IMG/VR virus record: IMGVR_UViG_3300028384_000897 | Location: 1-54,784 of that record | From: a virus | Strand: one strand, 5' to 3' | DNA length: 54,784 nt | Shown: positions 31,555 to 40,453 of the stretch, piece by piece | How positions within the stretch are numbered: position 1 is the stretch's first letter | Layout: each line of letters starts with the position of its first letter | Notes under the pieces: model-generated | Database searches by the model: none | Told to the model about the DNA's origin: nothing | Seen by the model: the letters and a program-made list of their open reading frames with translations, nothing else | Made by a program: the position numbers and the translations under genes

Positions 31555-31851
31555 CTACTCTAATATAGAAGTTAAGGAATTTTTTACATTTTCCCAACGA
31601 TCTACATAGCTTTTTAAATCGTATGTTTTACCTTCTTCGTTTAGAATTTCTCTAGCAACCATTTGTAATGCATTGCCGAATCTAGAAGGATAACCTAAAG
31701 TTTTAATGTATTCTGTATCATTATCTCCTTTGATAACCCTTTGGTAAACTGTATAACCCCCAGTCTGGGACCTAGTAATAAAGAATGGTTCCATTACTGG
31801 ATCCGAAATTATTGTATCTGTACTAGGTATTGAATCTGGTTTTCTTAACAT
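31555..31851 (-). CDS. Conserved phage hypothetical protein
   Basis: This 98-residue protein has FFITRSQTGGYTVYQ, TLGYPSRFGNALQMVAREI and a helical C-terminus. Similar small proteins with a YxITRxxxGGYTV start occur, from memory, in T4-like marine phages. No function is known. It is 2 bp after the thioredoxin stop. Confidence 0.65.
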   Translation of the reverse strand: MLRKPDSIPSTDTIISDPVMEPFFITRSQTGGYTVYQRVIKGDNDTEYIKTLGYPSRFGNALQMVAREILNEEGKTYDLKSYVDRWENVKNSLTSILE

Positions 31852-31853
31852 AA

Positions 31854-32120
31854 CTAAAATAATATTTTTTCTTTTAAAACTTGCTCTCCTAAAACTCCGA
31901 CTTCAAGAGATTTTAAATCTTCACCTTCTAAAATAACTACTGAAGGAATAGATCTAATTTTATATTTGGCTGCTAATCCTTCTGTGTCTTGATCTATATC
32001 AACACTTTTAAAATTAACTTTATCAGCTAATTCATTTTCTACTTTTTCCCATGTAGGTTTAAACCCTTTACAAGGTCCACACCAGTTAGCATAAAATCTA
32101 ATTGCGCTTACGTCTGCCAT
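31854..32120 (-). CDS. Thioredoxin-like protein
   Basis: The start at 32120 (MADVSAIRFYANWCGPCKGF, 88 aa) is preferred; the longer frame from 32183 overlaps the upstream small gene completely and adds a basic stretch. The WCGPCKGFKP active site is at residues 13-22, and the PSVVIL cis-Pro loop follows. It is shorter than host thioredoxin. It probably reduces the ribonucleotide reductase at 32848-34563 (inference from proximity). Confidence 0.87.
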   Translation of the reverse strand: MADVSAIRFYANWCGPCKGFKPTWEKVENELADKVNFKSVDIDQDTEGLAAKYKIRSIPSVVILEGEDLKSLEVGVLGEQVLKEKILF

Positions 32121-32265
32121 AATTATTTCTTGTTTTTTTATAAACTTCTGCTTTTGAAAATTTTTTGTTAGCGCCTTTTGCACTTCTAAAAGATGATGAA
32201 GCTTTTCTCCAAGCCAACCAATCTAATAACTGTTCTACGGTTTGTTTTGCTGAGTTTTTTGACAT
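32098..32265 (-). CDS. Small basic protein (55 aa)
   Basis: ATG at 32265 opens 55 codons, with an N-terminal helix (MSKNSAKQTVEQLLDWLAWR) and a Lys/Arg-rich C-terminus ending GRRKRN. It overlaps the thioredoxin start by 23 bp and has a clear TTCGTATATT promoter motif 17 bp upstream. The basic tail suggests nucleic acid binding; no family is recognised. Confidence 0.6.
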   Translation of the reverse strand: MSKNSAKQTVEQLLDWLAWRKASSSFRSAKGANKKFSKAEVYKKTRNNYGRRKRN

Positions 32266-32281
32266 ATACTTATTTTATATT

Positions 32282-32291
32282 AATATACGAA
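32282..32291 (-). promoter_or_regulatory. TTCGTATATT-type promoter motif
   Basis: The coding strand reads TTTTTCGTATATTAATATAA, 17 bp before the ATG at 32265. The core is identical to the groES and 9191 copies. Confidence 0.6.
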
Positions 32292-32312
32292 AAAAAACCT
32301 TAAAAACCAACT

Positions 32313-32834
32313 TTAATTATATTTAACATACCAACTGGTTGTACTGTTGAAACTCCCTGAATTTAATGTTAGAGGGTTGGATGTAGAAACAGCTGAACCT
32401 GTGAATATAGGTGAAGGAAACCACCCAGTAAATTCATTTGGGTAGGTTGGAGTGATTTCCATAGTAAAGGAAGGATAAAGACTAAAGTTATGTCTAGTAG
32501 TAGAGGAGTTGGAAGTCGTAGTTTCACTCTCACCTGTAATGGTTACACTACCTCCTGAGCCTGGGTCAACGGTAATAAACTCTACTACGTTAGAATTTTC
32601 AGTTAAACTTCCTGATCCTATATTTACACAGGTGGTAAGATTCTTTACAAAAAACTGAGATATATTATCTTCAACTTGAAATGTAAGTCCAGCTGCTAAA
32701 TCAGCACCGGTAAATACTCCACTAGAGGAAACACTACTAGATAGCAGGTTATCTTCAATAATAGAGGTATGATAAATCTTACAAGTAAGTATATCAGTAG
32801 CTATTGCGGTATTTCGAATTCTAACTGTTTTCAT
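32313..32834 (-). CDS. Putative structural protein, beta-rich
   Basis: This 173-residue protein is rich in Ser, Thr, Gly and Val with long beta stretches (GSGGSVTITGESETTTSNSS), as in phage tail or head decoration proteins. A late-type motif lies 4 bp before the ATG, which would leave almost no leader. It is isolated between thioredoxin and nrdA. Function unknown. Confidence 0.5.
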   Translation of the reverse strand: MKTVRIRNTAIATDILTCKIYHTSIIEDNLLSSSVSSSGVFTGADLAAGLTFQVEDNISQFFVKNLTTCVNIGSGSLTENSNVVEFITVDPGSGGSVTITGESETTTSNSSTTRHNFSLYPSFTMEITPTYPNEFTGWFPSPIFTGSAVSTSNPLTLNSGSFNSTTSWYVKYN

Positions 32835-32838
32835 TTAT

Positions 32839-32846
32839 TATAAATA
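32839..32846 (-). promoter_or_regulatory. Late-type motif very close to start codon
   Basis: The coding strand reads ACTATTTATAATAA and then ATG. If the motif is a -10 element, the transcript would start at or after the ATG, so the true start codon could lie further in. Confidence 0.4.
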
Positions 32847-32847
32847 G

Positions 32848-34563
32848 TTAACCATCACAACTTAAACAATCCAAAGATGTTCTTGAACCTATATCTCCAT
32901 TAATAACGGAATCAGTTCTTAGATAGTATAAAGTCTTAACTCCTTCTCTCCAAGCTGTTTGATGTACTTCATTAATAAATTTAGGACTGTCTGTTGGATC
33001 AAAAGCTAGGTTAAGTGATTGGGTTTGGTCGATATACTGTTGTCTTGCACCTGCTTGCTTTACTAACTCTAACTGATTTATTTCTGCAAAAGTTAAAAAT
33101 ATAGGTTTATCTTCTGCAGGCATAATATCTTCTGGTAAGTTAGCAATAGAACCTCTATCTTTCATAATCTGATCCCATACTTCTTCAGTATTAGCACCTC
33201 TTTCTTCTAAATAATCTTCTAATGCTTTATTTTTTCTAATAAAAGTACCTTTAGCAGAATTAAAAGTATAAATGTTAGCAGGTACTGGTTCTATACCGGC
33301 AGAAACTCCACCAGCAATAGTAGAATTAGATACAGTAGGAGCAATAGCCAGTACGTGAGTATTTCTCATACCGGTTCCTTTACACCAAACTGGTTCTCCG
33401 TATTCTTCTGCTAATTTTCTTGATGCTGCTTCTGCTTCAGTTTTGATTTTAGAAAAAATTTGGTGAGTTAATGATGTTGCTCCAATAGAAGCGAAAGGAA
33501 TTCTTTCATTTTGCAATAAAGTATGCCATCCTAAAACACCTAATCCAATAGCTCTACCTTTTTTAGCACTTCTATGAGCTCTAATTAAGGAATCCCTTCC
33601 GGAAGTCTTAGCCAAAAACTCTTCTAATACTCCATCTAAAAAATATACTGCAGTCTCTATTAAATCTGTATTTTTCCATTCATGCCACTTAGATAAATTA
33701 ACTGATGATAAGCAACAAATGAAAGAATGTTCTTCATCGGTGAATAAAGTAATCTCTGAACATATATTCGTCATTGATACTTCTAAGTTATTCTTCTTAT
33801 ATGCTAAAGGATTGTTATTATTTACGTTATCCTCAAACATAAGGTAAGGTTCACCAGTCTCAACTCTAGATTTAAGTATTTTAACCCATAATTCCATTGC
33901 CTCAGCGTCTCTATGCTCTAATCTTTGCATAAAGTTATCATCCACTATGACACATTGATGTAGGTTTAGACACTGTCTATTAGGATCTCCCTTAGGTCTA
34001 CGTATCTCTAAGTACTCATGTATATCTGGGTGGTTAATATTAAGGTTAACACTTGCTGCTCCTCTTCTTACTGCACCTTGATTAGTAGCTATGATAGTAG
34101 AATCGTATATCTTAGCCCATGGAACAACTCCTTCTGATTGACCCATAGTCCCGTCACCAATTTTTGTACCTCTACCTCTAATTTTAGATAATCCGATACC
34201 TACACCACCACCTAGGGAAGTCAGCCTCATTAACTCAGCGTTAGTAAGGCCGATTCCTCTAATTGAATCTGGTGTGTCTATCCCAAAACAAGAGATTGGC
34301 AATCCTCTATCGGTGCCGGTATTGGATAGTACAGGAGAGGCTAAGTTCAACCAACCTTTCCACATATAGCGATAAAATTTACTCGCTAAATCAGGTCGGT
34401 CAAGTCTTCTTGCTATTCTATCAGCAACTCTTTTGTAAGCTTTTTTTACATTTTCATCTGGAAGTAGATATCCCTTAGAAATAGTTGCTAAGGAAACTTC
34501 GTTCATCCATTCTGGGTAATCTTTACCAGCTTCCCAGCCGCTGGTATCTACTACTACGCTCAT
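32848..34563 (-). CDS. nrdA: Ribonucleotide reductase large subunit (class Ia-like)
   Basis: This 571-residue NrdA has the catalytic Cys regions LPISCFG and CCLSSVNLS, NICSEI with the Asn/Cys/Glu site, LGGGVGIGLS, and the radical-transfer pair YYLRT. It ends SLDCLSCDG with a redox Cys pair. The N-terminal ATP-cone of the E. coli enzyme is missing, so dATP feedback inhibition by that domain would be absent. nrdB lies 9 bp upstream. It makes dNTPs for phage replication. Confidence 0.94.
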   Translation of the reverse strand: MSVVVDTSGWEAGKDYPEWMNEVSLATISKGYLLPDENVKKAYKRVADRIARRLDRPDLASKFYRYMWKGWLNLASPVLSNTGTDRGLPISCFGIDTPDSIRGIGLTNAELMRLTSLGGGVGIGLSKIRGRGTKIGDGTMGQSEGVVPWAKIYDSTIIATNQGAVRRGAASVNLNINHPDIHEYLEIRRPKGDPNRQCLNLHQCVIVDDNFMQRLEHRDAEAMELWVKILKSRVETGEPYLMFEDNVNNNNPLAYKKNNLEVSMTNICSEITLFTDEEHSFICCLSSVNLSKWHEWKNTDLIETAVYFLDGVLEEFLAKTSGRDSLIRAHRSAKKGRAIGLGVLGWHTLLQNERIPFASIGATSLTHQIFSKIKTEAEAASRKLAEEYGEPVWCKGTGMRNTHVLAIAPTVSNSTIAGGVSAGIEPVPANIYTFNSAKGTFIRKNKALEDYLEERGANTEEVWDQIMKDRGSIANLPEDIMPAEDKPIFLTFAEINQLELVKQAGARQQYIDQTQSLNLAFDPTDSPKFINEVHQTAWREGVKTLYYLRTDSVINGDIGSRTSLDCLSCDG

Positions 34564-34572
34564 ATCTTAATC

Positions 34573-35550
34573 TTAAAATGCTGCTGACCAGTCCATATGA
34601 CCTTTAGCATAGTTTGTAACTCTATTAGCAAAGAAATCAGTTTGTTGTTTACCAGCAATAACTGCATCAAACCATTTCATAGTTTTTAACGCTCCTTTAT
34701 CGATTTCAGAAGCTGGTACGATAGGTTTTAAACCTAGATCCCCCATTTTAGTATTTACTCTATGACGAATAAAGTTTTTTAACTCTTCTTTACTAAGGTT
34801 TTCTAAATCACCCATTTCAAAAATCTTATCAATAAAGTCAAATTCTAACTGTAAAGCATTTTTAGCTGCTACTTCAATATCTTTTACTAACTCTTCAGTT
34901 TTAAATTCAGGATGTTCCTCCATAAGTGTTCTAAATAACCAACACCCAGCATCTGAATGTAGTGATTCATCCCTCACTGACCATTCTACTATTTGACCTA
35001 CCCCTTTTAGTAAGTTTCTCATTTTAAATGATAACAAAACAGCAAAAGACGAAAATAAGTTAACACCTTCTGTAAACGCGGAAAAAATCGCTAAAGACTT
35101 AGCTCTATCGTGCCAGTTAGGAGTACCATCGTGACCATCTCTCACGTTCATTAACGCCTCAATCTTAGCCATCGTAGTTTCATCCTCTAAAAACTCAGCA
35201 AAATTATCTAAACCTAATTGCTCATTTAATAAAGAATAAGCTTCTGCATGAATCGTTTCGCTTGACCCCAAGGTAGTGCCCATCATAATAACTTCTGGTT
35301 TTCTAAACCATTTTGTTACTAGTGTTGACCAGTAGTCATTTACTATAGTTTCTGTTTGAGCAAATCCTTTTAGGATTCCTCCAACTACGTTTTTTTCGTG
35401 ATCTTTTAAATTAGACTTCCAGTCTGTAACATCTTGAGCCATCGGTACTTCTGTATGTAGCCAATGTGCTTGTTGTTGTTTTAACCAATAGTCAAATGCT
35501 TTCGGGTATTCAAAGGGTTTGTACACCACTCGTTCTTGTAGTAGACTCAT
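34573..35550 (-). CDS. nrdB: Ribonucleotide reductase small subunit
   Basis: This 325-residue NrdB has diiron ligands in GFAQTETI (Glu67), SSETIHAEAY (Glu98 and His101) and SVRDESLHSDAG (Glu and His). The radical Tyr is Tyr105 in the usual position. The C-terminal tail that contacts NrdA is short (YAKGHMDWSAAF). It leads nrdA in the same transcription unit. The upstream gap holds a late-type motif (35617-35625) and a weak hairpin. Confidence 0.94.
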   Translation of the reverse strand: MSLLQERVVYKPFEYPKAFDYWLKQQQAHWLHTEVPMAQDVTDWKSNLKDHEKNVVGGILKGFAQTETIVNDYWSTLVTKWFRKPEVIMMGTTLGSSETIHAEAYSLLNEQLGLDNFAEFLEDETTMAKIEALMNVRDGHDGTPNWHDRAKSLAIFSAFTEGVNLFSSFAVLLSFKMRNLLKGVGQIVEWSVRDESLHSDAGCWLFRTLMEEHPEFKTEELVKDIEVAAKNALQLEFDFIDKIFEMGDLENLSKEELKNFIRHRVNTKMGDLGLKPIVPASEIDKGALKTMKWFDAVIAGKQQTDFFANRVTNYAKGHMDWSAAF

Positions 35551-35588
35551 ATATCTTTATATATTTGAAAGTTAGTAAGACAAAAACA

Positions 35589-35612
35589 TCCCCTTGAATA
35601 TCTCTTGGGGAC
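35589..35612 (-). terminator. Weak hairpin downstream of helicase gene
   Basis: CCCCAAGA and TCAAGGGG pair through four G-C pairs, with two mismatches, then GA/TC, in transcript orientation. TTTTTG follows a few bases later. It is much weaker than the terminators at 9213 and 51684. Confidence 0.35.
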
Positions 35613-35616
35613 GTAG

Positions 35617-35625
35617 TAATAAATA
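35617..35625 (-). promoter_or_regulatory. Late-type motif upstream of nrdB
   Basis: The coding strand reads TCTATTTATTACTACG, about 67 bp before nrdB and upstream of the weak hairpin. Its use is uncertain because nrdB would not be expected to be late. Confidence 0.3.
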
Positions 35626-35657
35626 GAATGATTATCTGTTATCACTACGAGTTTCTG

Positions 35658-37001
35658 CTAAATTTTATCAAAAATTTCGTTAACAGCTTTTCTAGAGAAA
35701 GTAAAATTGTCACTGGTAGTAACTTCTTCACTTTCTAGATCAGCTTTTTCTAGGAATTCTATATGTCCGTTATTGGTATCCATTTTAACGTTATATGTCA
35801 TTCCATCTTGTCCATATCTATTTTTCATCACATGGACTCGCCCGGTACCCAGTACCTTATCTTCTTTTTGTCTTGAAAGAGAAAGACAGATATCTGCAAC
35901 CATCATCTTATCATAACTGCCTGCTGCTTTATCTCCTTCAATAACAGAATCTTTAGCTCCCATTCTATTTACCTGAGAAGGTGTAAGAATAGGTATTTTC
36001 ATTTCTTTGGCAAGTCCTTTTGTAGCGATAAATACATCGTCTATTTCGTCCTTACGTTCAGAAAATTTACTTTTACTTCTTGCTCTAAGGTAATCAACAT
36101 AATCGATTATTACTAAGTCTGGTTTATGTTCCATATCTATACATTTCTGTATATGAGAACGAATAGTCCCTACAGAAGCTGATTTAGGAGCATACTCTTT
36201 AACAATAAGTTTACCTTTAAGATTATCTACATGTGTCTGTACTTGTTTTCTGTGTTTATTTACCTCATCTATAGAGTGTCCAGTAAAGTAACAATCAAAT
36301 CTCTTCCCAACATAGTCTTCTCCTAATTCTAAAGTATAGTAATTTACTTTATACCCTAACTGTACAGCATGAGCTGCTATTGCAACCATCGTCCAAGACT
36401 TACCGCCGCCAGGATTTCCAAACATTATAGCAAGGTCCCCAGGACCGAACCCTCCTTGAATACCATCATTTAGTATACCCCAAGGACTAGGGATAGTAGG
36501 GCGATAGTCAGTACGGTAACGAGTTTCAACGTCTTTATTGTATTCATGTCCAATATTTTTATCCATACCAGCTTTCATAGCTTTCTCAATCATATTTCTT
36601 ATCCCATCGAAATCATGTTCTTTGAGTAAGTCTGCTGAGTTAAGTATGGCAGATTTCATTTCTTGATTCTTACAGAAGGTTTGAAATTCTTCTTGTACAT
36701 ATTCTAGATCATCTTGCGATGCTTCATAAGAGTTTCTTAATTCTTCTTTGAGTGCAACTTGAAGTACTTCGTTTTCTACCTTTTGAAGCTCTACTTTAAG
36801 TACATCCATAGTAACATTAGTATGATACTTATCAAAATACTCACATATTTGCTTTATAATCCATTTATGTGAATCAGCATCAAAATAGTGATCATGTAAT
36901 ACGTCACGGACGTTTAATAAAAACTTCTTATCTGTAAGTAGAGAACCTAAAACCTTTAGTTGGAACCCCTTCCCGTACTGTTGTAAACTCTTTAATGTCA
37001 T
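35658..37001 (-). CDS. Replicative DNA helicase, DnaB/T4 gp41-like
   Basis: This 447-residue RecA-fold helicase has Walker A MFGNPGGGKSW (residues 193-203), a Walker B-like LVIIDYVDYLR, and the later TPSQVNRMG and AGSYDKMMVAD sensor segments of DnaB-family helicases. The N-terminal 150 residues are helical, as in the collar domain. It unwinds DNA at the fork with PolA and the gp32-like protein. No primase gene is seen in this window. Confidence 0.87.
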   Translation of the reverse strand: MTLKSLQQYGKGFQLKVLGSLLTDKKFLLNVRDVLHDHYFDADSHKWIIKQICEYFDKYHTNVTMDVLKVELQKVENEVLQVALKEELRNSYEASQDDLEYVQEEFQTFCKNQEMKSAILNSADLLKEHDFDGIRNMIEKAMKAGMDKNIGHEYNKDVETRYRTDYRPTIPSPWGILNDGIQGGFGPGDLAIMFGNPGGGKSWTMVAIAAHAVQLGYKVNYYTLELGEDYVGKRFDCYFTGHSIDEVNKHRKQVQTHVDNLKGKLIVKEYAPKSASVGTIRSHIQKCIDMEHKPDLVIIDYVDYLRARSKSKFSERKDEIDDVFIATKGLAKEMKIPILTPSQVNRMGAKDSVIEGDKAAGSYDKMMVADICLSLSRQKEDKVLGTGRVHVMKNRYGQDGMTYNVKMDTNNGHIEFLEKADLESEEVTTSDNFTFSRKAVNEIFDKI

Positions 37002-37024
37002 ATAAAACCTTTAATCTAATATAA

Positions 37025-37447
37025 TTAATTTTCTTCTAATAGCCAACTAGATGATTGTATTTTATCTCCTAATCCATCGATTAATTCTATACCGAATTGC
37101 TCACAAGTTTGTCTCTCCGGTATTGTATCATTATTCTGGTCTCCACCGTTAGCGAAAGCTAATTTATATGTTTCGTTAAATTTACCAAACATTAATTTTA
37201 AGCTTTCATTCTGAGTATTATCTTCATCGATTGAAACCCATGCCATATCAACTACACTAAGAGCTCTAATTATTTGAACTCTTTCTTGTTCATCCATGAA
37301 GAATTTAGAACCCTTCAATTCTCTTTGTTTATCATTATTTACTATAACTATTAAAGCATCACCTACTTCCTTAGCTTTTTCAAATAACTCTAAATGTCCT
37401 TTATGAAGCGGGTTAAAATAACCGCTAACTATAACTGCTTTTTTCAT
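37025..37447 (-). CDS. Cytidylyltransferase-like nucleotidyltransferase
   Basis: This 140-residue protein starts MKKAVIVSGYFNPLHKGHLELF, with the HxGH ATP-binding motif (HKGH), and has VIVNNDKQRELKG and FMDEQERVQIIRAL typical of the HIGH superfamily. Relatives are glycerol-3-phosphate or heptose nucleotidyltransferases. The substrate is unknown; it overlaps the nuclease gene start by 4 bp. Confidence 0.83.
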   Translation of the reverse strand: MKKAVIVSGYFNPLHKGHLELFEKAKEVGDALIVIVNNDKQRELKGSKFFMDEQERVQIIRALSVVDMAWVSIDEDNTQNESLKLMFGKFNETYKLAFANGGDQNNDTIPERQTCEQFGIELIDGLGDKIQSSSWLLEEN

Positions 37448-38469
37448 TTTACTGTTGTTAATCCTCTAAAATTTTCTAACCAACCTTCAGTATTCTTAGT
37501 TATACCTTCAATTTTATCTTGATCAAGCATATGAAGAAATGCCCCAGATTGAAGTTCCGGTACTTTACTACCAATTACTTCACTAACGTACTCTTTTTCT
37601 CTATCATCTAATTGAGAATTATGCAAATCCATTAGATCGAAGTTAGTCATAACTCTATCCCAATTATGTAGTATTTTAGCAAAAATCTTTTTAGGTTTTT
37701 TAGTTTCTAACTGTGTTTCACAGTGGTCCCATACATCTTGTAAACTAGCTAAAGGGTCATAACTAAAACTTTTCCATTCAGAGAGTATTGTTTTTATTCC
37801 TAATCCTTTAACTCCTGGTAAGTTATCTGAATTGTCACCGAGTAATGCTTTTACAATATTGTAATTCTGCGGTAATACTCCTATCTCTTCCTTTATATTA
37901 TTAATATCAATTGTCCTCTTTTTTACTGGAGCGTAAATTTCAATATTATTATCAATTAACTGATAAAAATCTTTATCAGAAGAGACGATAGTAACTTTTT
38001 TACCAGATGCAGATGCTTTTTTAGCGAGATACGCCATTATATCATCAGCTTCTAGCTTTTCCATTACTATTTGCTGTAACGGTAAACAATCTAAATAATC
38101 CTTTACTCTAAAAAGTTGATTAATTAATGCTTCTGTCTCTTCCTCTTTGGTGTCGTACAACCCCCAATGAGTAATTCTAGAAGTAGCTCTCTGAGCTTTA
38201 TAGTTTGGATCTATATTCTGTCTATTCCCAGAACCTCCTTTACCGTCCCATACTACTATAACCCTAGTAGGATCGAAAATCCTAGTTACATAACCTAAAG
38301 AGCGAAGAAACCCAACAAGCCCACCGATATGGGTACCTGAAGGGTTCATCGCTTTTAGTAGCGAAAACGATCTAATTAGAGTATTCATTCCATCAATCAA
38401 CAGAATATGATCGTTTAACGCTCGGGGTGGGGTCTCTTTAAGGTTGTTAAGAATATTCTCAAATGCCAT
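37444..38469 (-). CDS. 5'-3' exonuclease, FEN/T4 RNase H-like
   Basis: This 341-residue protein has Asp-rich metal motifs: LLIDGMNTLIRSF near residue 25, VVWDGKGG, EKLEADDIMAYLA, SSDKDFYQLID and LLGDNSDNLPGVKGLGIKT (H3TH). It supplies the 5' nuclease activity absent from the phage PolA and should remove RNA primers. It is coupled to uvsX at 38469. Confidence 0.9.
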   Translation of the reverse strand: MAFENILNNLKETPPRALNDHILLIDGMNTLIRSFSLLKAMNPSGTHIGGLVGFLRSLGYVTRIFDPTRVIVVWDGKGGSGNRQNIDPNYKAQRATSRITHWGLYDTKEEETEALINQLFRVKDYLDCLPLQQIVMEKLEADDIMAYLAKKASASGKKVTIVSSDKDFYQLIDNNIEIYAPVKKRTIDINNIKEEIGVLPQNYNIVKALLGDNSDNLPGVKGLGIKTILSEWKSFSYDPLASLQDVWDHCETQLETKKPKKIFAKILHNWDRVMTNFDLMDLHNSQLDDREKEYVSEVIGSKVPELQSGAFLHMLDQDKIEGITKNTEGWLENFRGLTTVK

Positions 38470-39539
38470 TAATCGAGTAGATTAGGTGAGATTGGTGTTT
38501 CTTCTAAGTCTCCTTCCTCGATTAAATCAAAATCAATAGAACCTACTAATTTTAACCAGTGCTCTTTATGGGCATCTTTGTACTTATCAATTGCTCTTTT
38601 ATCATCAGGTAAAAATCCATGAGGTGTCATTACTATCCTACCTCTAGATTGTACTCCGCCAATATGATTCTTCTCTACTTGAACGTTTGTACGTTTAGCA
38701 AACTCTACTTGCATACCGTTCTTAATAGCTTTGATTTTCGATGTACCTGGGTTAGTGATATTCCCGAAAGTAATAACTAAAGTAGCATCATACCACATTG
38801 ACATACCTCCTTTATTCTGTAACTTAGGTTGACCCATCGGAGATTCCGGTTTCATAGTCCAGACTTTATTGATAGCAACTAAAGTATTAGTATAAGGAGA
38901 GTTTTCTTTACGAGAAAGTAGAATTTTCTGGTTTAGATTATTACCAAATTGAGTAGACATAGCACCTGCATTCCACTCGTTATTGTTCTTATTAGAACGA
39001 ACTGATAAATCACAGGGTACAGAGCCGATACTATCCCAGAAGAAACACATATCGTAAGGTAAGTTACCTTTTGCTTGCTCATCCATAAGATCAGCAATAT
39101 AGACTGCTACATCTTCAATAGTATTGAGAGTACCTCTATCAGCATAGAGGAAATGACCTTCATAATCAGTAACTACTCCGTTATCATCTCTAACTTCCTC
39201 AACCTGAAGTCCCATTTCTTTAGCATGTTCCCAAGACCATTTCATCTCTGTAATAATGAAGACCGGGAGAATGCCCAGTTTTTGAGCATTCACCGCAGCT
39301 TCTATTAGGGCAGTAGTTTTGCCCGTATCACTATGTCCACGCAAGAGAGTGATATGCCCGGTAGGAATACCAGGTAAAGATGTGATGTCTTGAAAAGCTT
39401 TAGATAATGGTATCCAGCCTTGTTCTTTAAATTTTACTGATGCATTAGAAAATCCTTTCTTTTTCTTAAAATTAGATAAGTTAAAAGACTTTCTTACAGC
39501 TTCAGTTGCTTTTGCTTGTACTTCTTTTTTCTTCGCCAT
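38469..39539 (-). CDS. uvsX: UvsX-like RecA recombinase
   Basis: This 356-residue protein has Walker A RGHSDTGKTT (residues 67-76), a FIITEMKWSWEHAKEMG segment, and a Walker B-like MCFFWDSIGSVPCD. It resembles T4 UvsX, used for recombination-dependent replication and repair. The start overlaps the gp32-like gene end by TAATG-type coupling. Confidence 0.88.
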   Translation of the reverse strand: MAKKKEVQAKATEAVRKSFNLSNFKKKKGFSNASVKFKEQGWIPLSKAFQDITSLPGIPTGHITLLRGHSDTGKTTALIEAAVNAQKLGILPVFIITEMKWSWEHAKEMGLQVEEVRDDNGVVTDYEGHFLYADRGTLNTIEDVAVYIADLMDEQAKGNLPYDMCFFWDSIGSVPCDLSVRSNKNNNEWNAGAMSTQFGNNLNQKILLSRKENSPYTNTLVAINKVWTMKPESPMGQPKLQNKGGMSMWYDATLVITFGNITNPGTSKIKAIKNGMQVEFAKRTNVQVEKNHIGGVQSRGRIVMTPHGFLPDDKRAIDKYKDAHKEHWLKLVGSIDFDLIEEGDLEETPISPNLLD

Positions 39540-40336
39540 TATTCATTAAATAAATCATCAAACTTACTAACTGTATCTTGGTTGCCAGCAGTAGCTGTTT
39601 CCAATGTAAAGTCAGTCTTTTGAGGACTATTGCTTTCTGGCGTAGTTTCAGAACCTGCTGGAGGGGTATTCTCTTCAGCTGATCCTGGGTTTAAGTAATT
39701 TTGAAGTTGTTTCTTAACAAAGTCATAATCGTATTGAGTATGAACTTCAGTAGGATTAGGTTGTTCTTTCAACCATTTGTCTACTTGATCGTTGTTATCT
39801 GATAAAGCAGTTTGTTTAGGTTTAATTCTTACTGTTGTTGTTGGGTAAGGGTTTCCTTGTACTTGTTCTACTACAAGATCCCATCCATTAATAACGTCAG
39901 TAAAATCTCCTACATCTTCGTCTTCAGCTAATGCTAGGAGTGCTTTGTAAATTGTGATACCAAAGCCCCATAGTCTTACACCTTTATCTTCTTCTCCTCT
40001 TACTATTACAGGAGCAAAGACTCTAGTTTTAGGGTTAAGCTTACCAGATAGAGACCAATTGTCTTTATCATTAGTCTTTCTTAATTCTTTTACGAACTCT
40101 TCAATAGGGTCTTGCTTACCGAAATTCGATAAGGCAACCATAGGGTATTTACCAATACCATAGTGAAACTTCAATTCCTTAAAAGGAAATGTAGGGTCGA
40201 AGGCAGAAGGTACAATCCTAACTGTTTGTTTACCTAATTCAGGTTTCCAAAAGATAGTTGAATAGTCTGTCTTCTCTCTCTGTTGACCGTTATTATTTAA
40301 CGAATCAAGCTTTGCGCGAATTGCATTTAAATCCAT
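39539..40336 (-). CDS. gp32-like single-strand DNA-binding protein
   Basis: This 265-residue protein has an N-terminal basic segment, the core FWKPELGKQTVRIVPSAF and FHYGIGKYPM, and an acidic tail ending SKFDDLFNE, as in T4 gp32. The four zinc ligands of T4 gp32 are missing; no Cys is present. It leads uvsX, the nuclease and the helicase in one operon. The leader contains a promoter motif and an inverted repeat. Confidence 0.83.
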   Translation of the reverse strand: MDLNAIRAKLDSLNNNGQQREKTDYSTIFWKPELGKQTVRIVPSAFDPTFPFKELKFHYGIGKYPMVALSNFGKQDPIEEFVKELRKTNDKDNWSLSGKLNPKTRVFAPVIVRGEEDKGVRLWGFGITIYKALLALAEDEDVGDFTDVINGWDLVVEQVQGNPYPTTTVRIKPKQTALSDNNDQVDKWLKEQPNPTEVHTQYDYDFVKKQLQNYLNPGSAEENTPPAGSETTPESNSPQKTDFTLETATAGNQDTVSKFDDLFNE

Positions 40337-40371
40337 ATAACTATTTTTATTTTTACGTATTATACTCTAAT

Positions 40372-40381
40372 AATATAAGAA
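40372..40381 (-). promoter_or_regulatory. TTCTTATATT-type promoter motif before gp32-like gene
   Basis: The coding strand reads TTCTTATATTATTAGAGTAT, about 36 bp before the ATG at 40336. It overlaps an 8-bp inverted repeat. Confidence 0.45.
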
Positions 40382-40394
40382 GAATATCTTATAT
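40373..40394. repeat. Inverted repeat in gp32-like gene leader
   Basis: ATATAAGA and TCTTATAT form a perfect 8-bp inverted repeat around AGAATA. A second, 7-bp inverted repeat (CAACTTC and GAAGTTG) lies just to the right, up to about 40427. They could be operator or RNA elements, but AT-richness makes chance likely. The gap 40337-40453 holds no gene. Confidence 0.35.
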
Positions 40395-40453
40395 AACCAA
40401 CTTCTAGATAAGATTTTTTTGAAGTTGTATAGGATTAGTTTTAGCGTAAGGCA

